Shown here one piece after another: positions 58,583 through 64,000 of a DNA stretch of 64,000 nucleotides; the stretch's first letter is position 1, and each line of letters begins with the position of its first letter. This stretch comes from Kitasatospora cheerisanensis KCTC 2395. Lineage in GTDB: Bacteria; Actinomycetota; Actinomycetes; Streptomycetales; Streptomycetaceae. Location: assembly GCF_000696185.1 (NCBI RefSeq), contig NZ_KK853997.1, positions 2,316,578 to 2,380,577 on the forward strand, given 5' to 3'. The translations under genes and the position numbers were made by a program. Under the pieces are notes generated by a model. The model was not told the DNA's origin and ran no database searches. It saw only the letters and a list, made by a program, of their open reading frames with translations.

Positions 58583-59623
58583 ATGTTCCGTGTCATCGAT
58601 CGCCGTGCCGCCGCAGGACTCCTGCTGACCCTGGGCCTGACCGCCACCGCCTGCTCCACCGGCCAGGAGTCCGTCTCCGGCGCCCCCTCGGTCGCCCCGG
58701 TCGACGGGAGGATCTCGATCACCTACCTGCAGAAGCAGGGCGACCAGGAGTACTTCGTCGGCGAGGCGGCCGGCGCGAAGAGCAAGGCCGCCGAACTGGG
58801 CGTCGACCTCAAGGTGGTGAACCTCGGCAACGACGCCAACAAGACCGTCAGCGAGGTGCAGTCCGCGATCGCCCGGAAGACCAACGGCGTCATCGTGGTC
58901 GTGCCCGACCCGGCCGTCGGCCCGCAGGTCGTGCAGACCGCGCGGGACGCGAGGATCGCCCTGCTCACCTCGGACGACCAGGTCTGCGCCACCGGGCCGG
59001 ACCCGGCGAAGTGCGCCAAGTCCGACCTGGTGCCGCGGATCGGCTTCTCCGGCGCGCAGATGGGCGGCGAGGTCGGCAGGCGCGCCGCCGACGAGTACCG
59101 GAAGGCCGGCTGGAACGCCGCCGACACCCGGATCGTCTCCGCCTGGAAGCAGGACGTCACCGTCTGCGGCGACCGGGTCAGGGCCGCCAAGGAGGCCTTC
59201 GACGCCGTCGTCCCCGGGGTCCGGGTCATCGACGTCGCCACCGACAACACCCCGACCGGCGCGCAGGACAAGGTCGCCGCGACGGTCACCGCCAATCCCG
59301 GGGTCAAGCACTGGGTGGTCTGGGGCTGCAACGACGAGAACGTCCAGGGCGGCGTCACCGCCCTGCAGAACGCCGGCGTCGGCCCCGAGGACATCGACGG
59401 CGTGGGCCTCGGCGCCTACCTCGCCTGCAAGGACTGGAGCGGCGGCCGGCCGTCGGGGATGAAGGCCGCCCTGTTCATCAACGGCAGGGACGTCGGCGCA
59501 CTCGCCGTGCAGACCATGTACGACCGGCTGAAGAACAACAAGGAGATGCCCGCCGAGGCGTTCGCCTCCACCACCATGGTCGACGCCGCCACCTGGAAGA
59601 GCGCCGGCGTCACCTGCAACTGA
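58583..59623 (+). CDS. AraF-like sugar ABC transporter substrate-binding lipoprotein
   Basis: The ATG at 58583 (GGAG upstream) gives 346 residues with lipobox LTATACSTG (Cys near 27). The periplasmic-binding fold is of the type-I pentose/hexose kind; IARKTNGVIVVVPDPAVGPQVVQTARDARIALLTSDDQV and PGVKHWVVWGCNDENVQGGVTALQNAGVG align in pattern with E. coli AraF, which binds L-arabinose and D-galactose. It is the first gene of an araFGH-like operon, and two GH27 enzymes lie divergently, so galactose or arabinose uptake is the best inference. Confidence 0.9.
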   Translation: MFRVIDRRAAAGLLLTLGLTATACSTGQESVSGAPSVAPVDGRISITYLQKQGDQEYFVGEAAGAKSKAAELGVDLKVVNLGNDANKTVSEVQSAIARKTNGVIVVVPDPAVGPQVVQTARDARIALLTSDDQVCATGPDPAKCAKSDLVPRIGFSGAQMGGEVGRRAADEYRKAGWNAADTRIVSAWKQDVTVCGDRVRAAKEAFDAVVPGVRVIDVATDNTPTGAQDKVAATVTANPGVKHWVVWGCNDENVQGGVTALQNAGVGPEDIDGVGLGAYLACKDWSGGRPSGMKAALFINGRDVGALAVQTMYDRLKNNKEMPAEAFASTTMVDAATWKSAGVTCN

Positions 59624-59689
59624 CCGTCCTCCCCCGCGGTCGCCCGGTGGGGCGGGCGGCCTCCTCCGCTCCTTCTCCGAGGTGACCCA

Positions 59690-61269
<1,580 letters not shown>

Positions 61270-61273
<4 letters not shown>

Positions 61274-62304
61274 CGACCGCCACCACACCGCCGGCCGTCC
61301 CGGACGACGAGGCCCGGCGCCGGCCCGCCGCGGGGACCGCGCTGCTGAGCGCCGTCGGCGGGCAGAACCTCAGCCTGATCGGCGCCCTGGCCGCGGTCCT
61401 CACCGTCTTCGGCCTCCTCAACGACCACTACCTCAGCCTCACCAACATGCAGGTGATCGCCGAGGCCGCCACCATCACCGGCCTGCTCGCCGTCGTCCAG
61501 ACCGTCGTCATCATCTGCGGCGGGCTCGACATCTCGGTCGGCTCCCAGGCGGGCGTCGCCTCCGTGGTCAGCGCCATGGCCTTCACCTCGACCGGCTCCA
61601 ACGCCTTCGCGGGCATGGCCGCCGCCGTCGCCGTCGGCCTGCTGGTCGGCGTCCTCAACGGCGCGGTCATCGTGTACGGCCGGGTCAATCCCACCATCGC
61701 CACCCTCGCCGGCCTGGCCGCCTACAAGGGCCTCGCCCAGCTCCTCTCCGACGGCCGGGCCCAGGGCTACGTCCTGAACGACGCCGTCTTCGTCTTCCTC
61801 GGCCGGGGCCGGATCGCCGGGCTCCCGGTGATGGTCTGGATCCTCGTCGCCGTCGCCCTCGCCGTCCACGTCCTGCTCACCCGCACCGACATCGGCCGCA
61901 ACATCTACGCCGTCGGCGGCAACGACACCGCCGCCCGGCTCGCCGGCATCGACATCAACAAGTACCTGGTCTCCGTCTACGCCCTCATCGGCGCCGTCGC
62001 CGCCGTCGCCGGCATCCTGCTCACCGCCCGCACCGGCAGCGGACAGCCCACCTCCGGCAGTGAGGGCCTGGAGCTCAAGGCCATCACCGCCGCCGCCCTC
62101 GGCGGCTGCGCCCTCAAGGGCGGCAAGGGCACCGTCGGCGGCACCCTGCTCGCCGTCGCCCTCCTCGGCGCCCTGGAGAACGGGCTCACCGGACAGGGCA
62201 TCAACTCCTTCTGGCAGAACGTCGCCCAGGGCGCGCTGCTCGTGGTCGCGGTCGTCGTCCAGCAGCGCCGCACCGGGGAGCGCGCCGTCGGCCTCCCCGC
62301 CTGA
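61270..62304 (+). CDS. AraH/RbsC-like sugar ABC transporter permease
   Basis: The 344-residue permease has about ten membrane helices and the RbsC/AraH signatures: VIICGGLDISVGSQAGVASVVSAMAF, NGAVIVYGRVNPTIATLAGLAAYKGLAQ, and the C-terminal LELKAITAAALGGCALKGGKGTVGGTLLAVALLGALENGL. The family EAA-like loop follows DIGRNIYAVGGNDTAARLAGI. It overlaps the ATPase gene (ATGA) and is the last gene of the operon. Confidence 0.95.
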
Positions 62305-62373
62305 CGGGCGCTCCCCGGCCGCTCCGGCAACTGCTTCCCGAGCCGGTCGCCGGAGCGGCGGCGTGACGTGCCG

Positions 62374-63363
62374 TCAGCGGCAGAGCCGGGCGACCAGGTC
62401 GAGTTCGTCGGCGAGGAGCGACGGGTCGCGGGGGCCGGCGTGCGGGGCCGGGAGGGAACGGGTGCGGAAGGGGTTGTGGGGGGTGGTGGCGTCGGCCTCG
62501 CGGATCATGAGGTCCTGGAGGGCGAGCGGGATGGTGCGGTCCTGGGTGTAGCGGACGTAGGTGCGCGGGACGCGGCCCCAGCGGTCGGGGAGGCCGCGGG
62601 CGTCCTCGTCCGCGCCGACGGCCGCGGACTCGTCGGGTTCGAGGATGTTCATCAGGGCCCGGACCTCGGCGTCCGTGCGGTCGGCGGCGAGCGAGTCCTT
62701 GACGGCGGCGAAGAACGCGGGGTCACCGGAGCGCCAGTCGACCCGGCTGACGCCCAGCTCGGGCGCGGTCGGGACCGGCGGGATCCGGAACATCGCGCTG
62801 GTGGCGCCCTCGGGCGTCATCACGAGCCGGAGCACCGAGGGGTGCCGGGTGGGGCAGAACGCGGAGGCGTACACCAGGTGCGCGATCAGCTCGGGCACCT
62901 GGTTGGCGACCGCGTTGAGGGTCGCGCCGCCGAGGCTGCTGCCGACCAGGACGACGGGGCCGTTGCGGCGCGCCCGCCGGACCACGCCGACGACGTGCGC
63001 GGCGAAGTCGGCCAGCGTCACCCGGGAGAGCGGGGACGGTTCGGTGCGCAGCCGTTCGAGGTCCTGCGGGAACTGGTAGGACTCGGGGAGGTACGCGCCG
63101 AGTCCGTGGCCGGGCAGGTCGACGGCGAGGGCGCGGTGTCCGCGCAGGCCCAACTCCCGCAGCAGGGGCTGCCAGTAGAAGGAGTTGCTGCCGGAGCCGT
63201 GCACCAGGACGAAGGTGGGCGTGCCGCCTCCGGGCCCGTCCGCGCGGGCGGTGGCGGCGCCCGCGACCGTCGCGGTGAGTGCCCCCGCCCCGGCCACGGC
63301 CGCTCTCAGTGCGCTGCGCCGCGACGTCCCGCGGGTGTCGGTGCTGCGCTGTTCCTCGGCCAT
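62374..63363 (-). CDS. Tat-exported alpha/beta hydrolase
   Basis: The 329-residue protein starts with a twin-arginine signal (TSRRSALRAAVAGAGALTATVAGAATARA, cleavage near residue 42). The alpha/beta hydrolase core has the oxyanion region VLVHGSGSNSFYWQPLL, the nucleophile elbow VLVGSSLGGATLNAV (Ser near 140), and the DLPGHG loop; the catalytic His is likely in the C-terminal TPHNPF region. It resembles hydroxynitrile lyase/esterase-type members. Converges with the ABC operon 69 bases away. Substrate unknown. Confidence 0.9.
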   Translation of the reverse strand: MAEEQRSTDTRGTSRRSALRAAVAGAGALTATVAGAATARADGPGGGTPTFVLVHGSGSNSFYWQPLLRELGLRGHRALAVDLPGHGLGAYLPESYQFPQDLERLRTEPSPLSRVTLADFAAHVVGVVRRARRNGPVVLVGSSLGGATLNAVANQVPELIAHLVYASAFCPTRHPSVLRLVMTPEGATSAMFRIPPVPTAPELGVSRVDWRSGDPAFFAAVKDSLAADRTDAEVRALMNILEPDESAAVGADEDARGLPDRWGRVPRTYVRYTQDRTIPLALQDLMIREADATTPHNPFRTRSLPAPHAGPRDPSLLADELDLVARLCR

Positions 63364-63524
63364 GACGGCCCCTCCTCTGCGTTCGCGGACCGCGACGGCG
63401 ACCCGTCGCGGTGAGTGCGAAGGCCGGCCCGCCGCGCCCCCGGTGTACGAGTGGTCCGGCCTTCTCAGAAGGAGGACCGGGCAGCCCGGCGGAATGTGAC
63501 CGGCAGTCAGGTACTGAGTCGCCG

Positions 63525-64000
63525 TCAGTCTGCGTGCAGGGCGGTGACCACCGTCATCCGGCCGACCCGGCGGGCGGGGAGGACGGCGGCGGCCAGACCG
63601 ATCAGGACGGTCAGGGCGAGCGCGGCGAGGACGAGCAGCACCGGGGGTCCGCCGAGGGTGCCGATGCCGGAGGTGACGGAGCGGGCCGCCGCCCAGCCGT
63701 AGGCGAGGCCGAGACCGGTGCCGGCGAGGGCGGCGGCGAGGGAGAGCAGCAGCGCCTCCAGGGTGAGCATGCGGCGGAGTTGACGGCGTGACATGCCGAT
63801 AGCGCGGAGCATGCCGATCTCGCGGGCGCGTTCGCTGACGCTGAGCATCAGGGTGGCGGCGACGCCGAGGCCGGCGATGGCGACGGAGAAGGAGAGCAGC
63901 GCCATGGTGATCCGGGTCATCCGGTCGATCAGGGAGCGGAGGGTCTCGGCCTGGGCGGCGGTGTCGGTGACCTGGATGCCGGGCCGGCCGGCCAGGGCCC
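63525..64000 (-). CDS. FtsX/MacB-type ABC transporter permease (C-terminal part)
   Basis: The gene runs off the right edge; 158 codons are visible. It ends with the FtsX permease domain: ALLSFSVAIAGLGVAATLMLSVSERAREIGMLRAIGMSRRQLRRMLTLEALLLS, then two helices and PARRVGRMTVVTALHAD. Sequence in the same frame continues to base 64000 without a stop, so the ATG at 63918-63920 is internal. Such permeases act with an ATPase in MacB/LolCDE-like export. The 161 bases before the hydrolase gene hold only a weak inverted repeat (63419-63464). Confidence 0.9.
   Translation of the reverse strand, partial: ALAGRPGIQVTDTAAQAETLRSLIDRMTRITMALLSFSVAIAGLGVAATLMLSVSERAREIGMLRAIGMSRRQLRRMLTLEALLLSLAAALAGTGLGLAYGWAAARSVTSGIGTLGGPPVLLVLAALALTVLIGLAAAVLPARRVGRMTVVTALHAD

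Noticed and set aside
63419..63464. Inverted repeat GAAGGCCGG/CCGGCCTTC between the hydrolase and FtsX genes
   Set aside because: Nine-base arms with a 28-base loop; the two genes lie on the same strand and the repeat is too weak to call a terminator with confidence.

Overview
The window is a chromosomal segment of a high-GC actinobacterium, almost certainly a Streptomycetaceae member (Streptomyces or Kitasatospora). The evidence is near-saturated G/C at third codon positions, many GTG starts, leaderless promoters, a textbook GlnR box in front of glnA, and a conserved core order: trpD, cta/qcr respiratory genes, a PfkB kinase, erpA, nadA, pspA, cob genes, pepA, lpdA/sucB, lipB/lipA, glnA. No rRNA, tRNA, CRISPR array, insertion sequence or prophage gene was seen.

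Layout. 0-2.3 kb: start of a class V aminotransferase, trpD and a degenerate stand-alone receiver protein, all on the minus strand. 2.5-6.8 kb: ctaE-qcrC-qcrA-qcrB on plus, i.e. oxidase subunit III plus the bc1 complex. 6.9-12.6 kb: a YtrA-type GntR regulator, a TetR/amidohydrolase pair divergent from an NCS1 permease around a clear inverted-repeat operator, and an L,D-transpeptidase lipoprotein. 12.7-15.8 kb: ctaC-ctaD-ctaF on minus, completing the aa3 oxidase; together these genes encode the bc1-aa3 respiratory supercomplex. 16-24.3 kb: a cysteine desulfurase-TusA fusion, PfkB kinase, small proteins, erpA, a GNAT enzyme, a PLP decarboxylase with an Lrp regulator, and an MDR oxidoreductase.

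24.4-36.7 kb: nadA, pspA-pspAA, a DUF3043 membrane protein with a methyltransferase, cobU-cobT-cobS, pepA, then lpdA-sucB for 2-oxo acid dehydrogenase complexes. 36.8-44 kb: DUF4240, a DUF2510 membrane protein, a GNAT enzyme, a gene-free 0.7 kb block with a 226-bp-period direct repeat, a TIGR01777 epimerase, a FAD oxidoreductase and an NsdA-like regulator. 44.1-48.4 kb: 3-hydroxybutyrate dehydrogenase, an MHS-type transporter and a GAF/PucR regulator. 48.4-52.1 kb: lipB-lipA, which make the lipoyl groups needed by the lpdA/sucB complex, a small ORF, DUF4191 and RDD membrane proteins. 52.3-53.8 kb: glnA.

53.9-62.3 kb is a carbohydrate locus: two secreted GH27 alpha-galactosidases face an AraFGH-like sugar ABC transporter whose promoter carries an overlapping inverted repeat. 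The window ends with a Tat-exported alpha/beta hydrolase and the C-terminal end of an FtsX-type permease.

Four genes (the transpeptidase, sucB, the TIGR01777 epimerase and the RDD protein) carry single-base frameshifts in short C or G runs. The clustering of these in otherwise conserved genes suggests consensus sequence errors more than gene decay.
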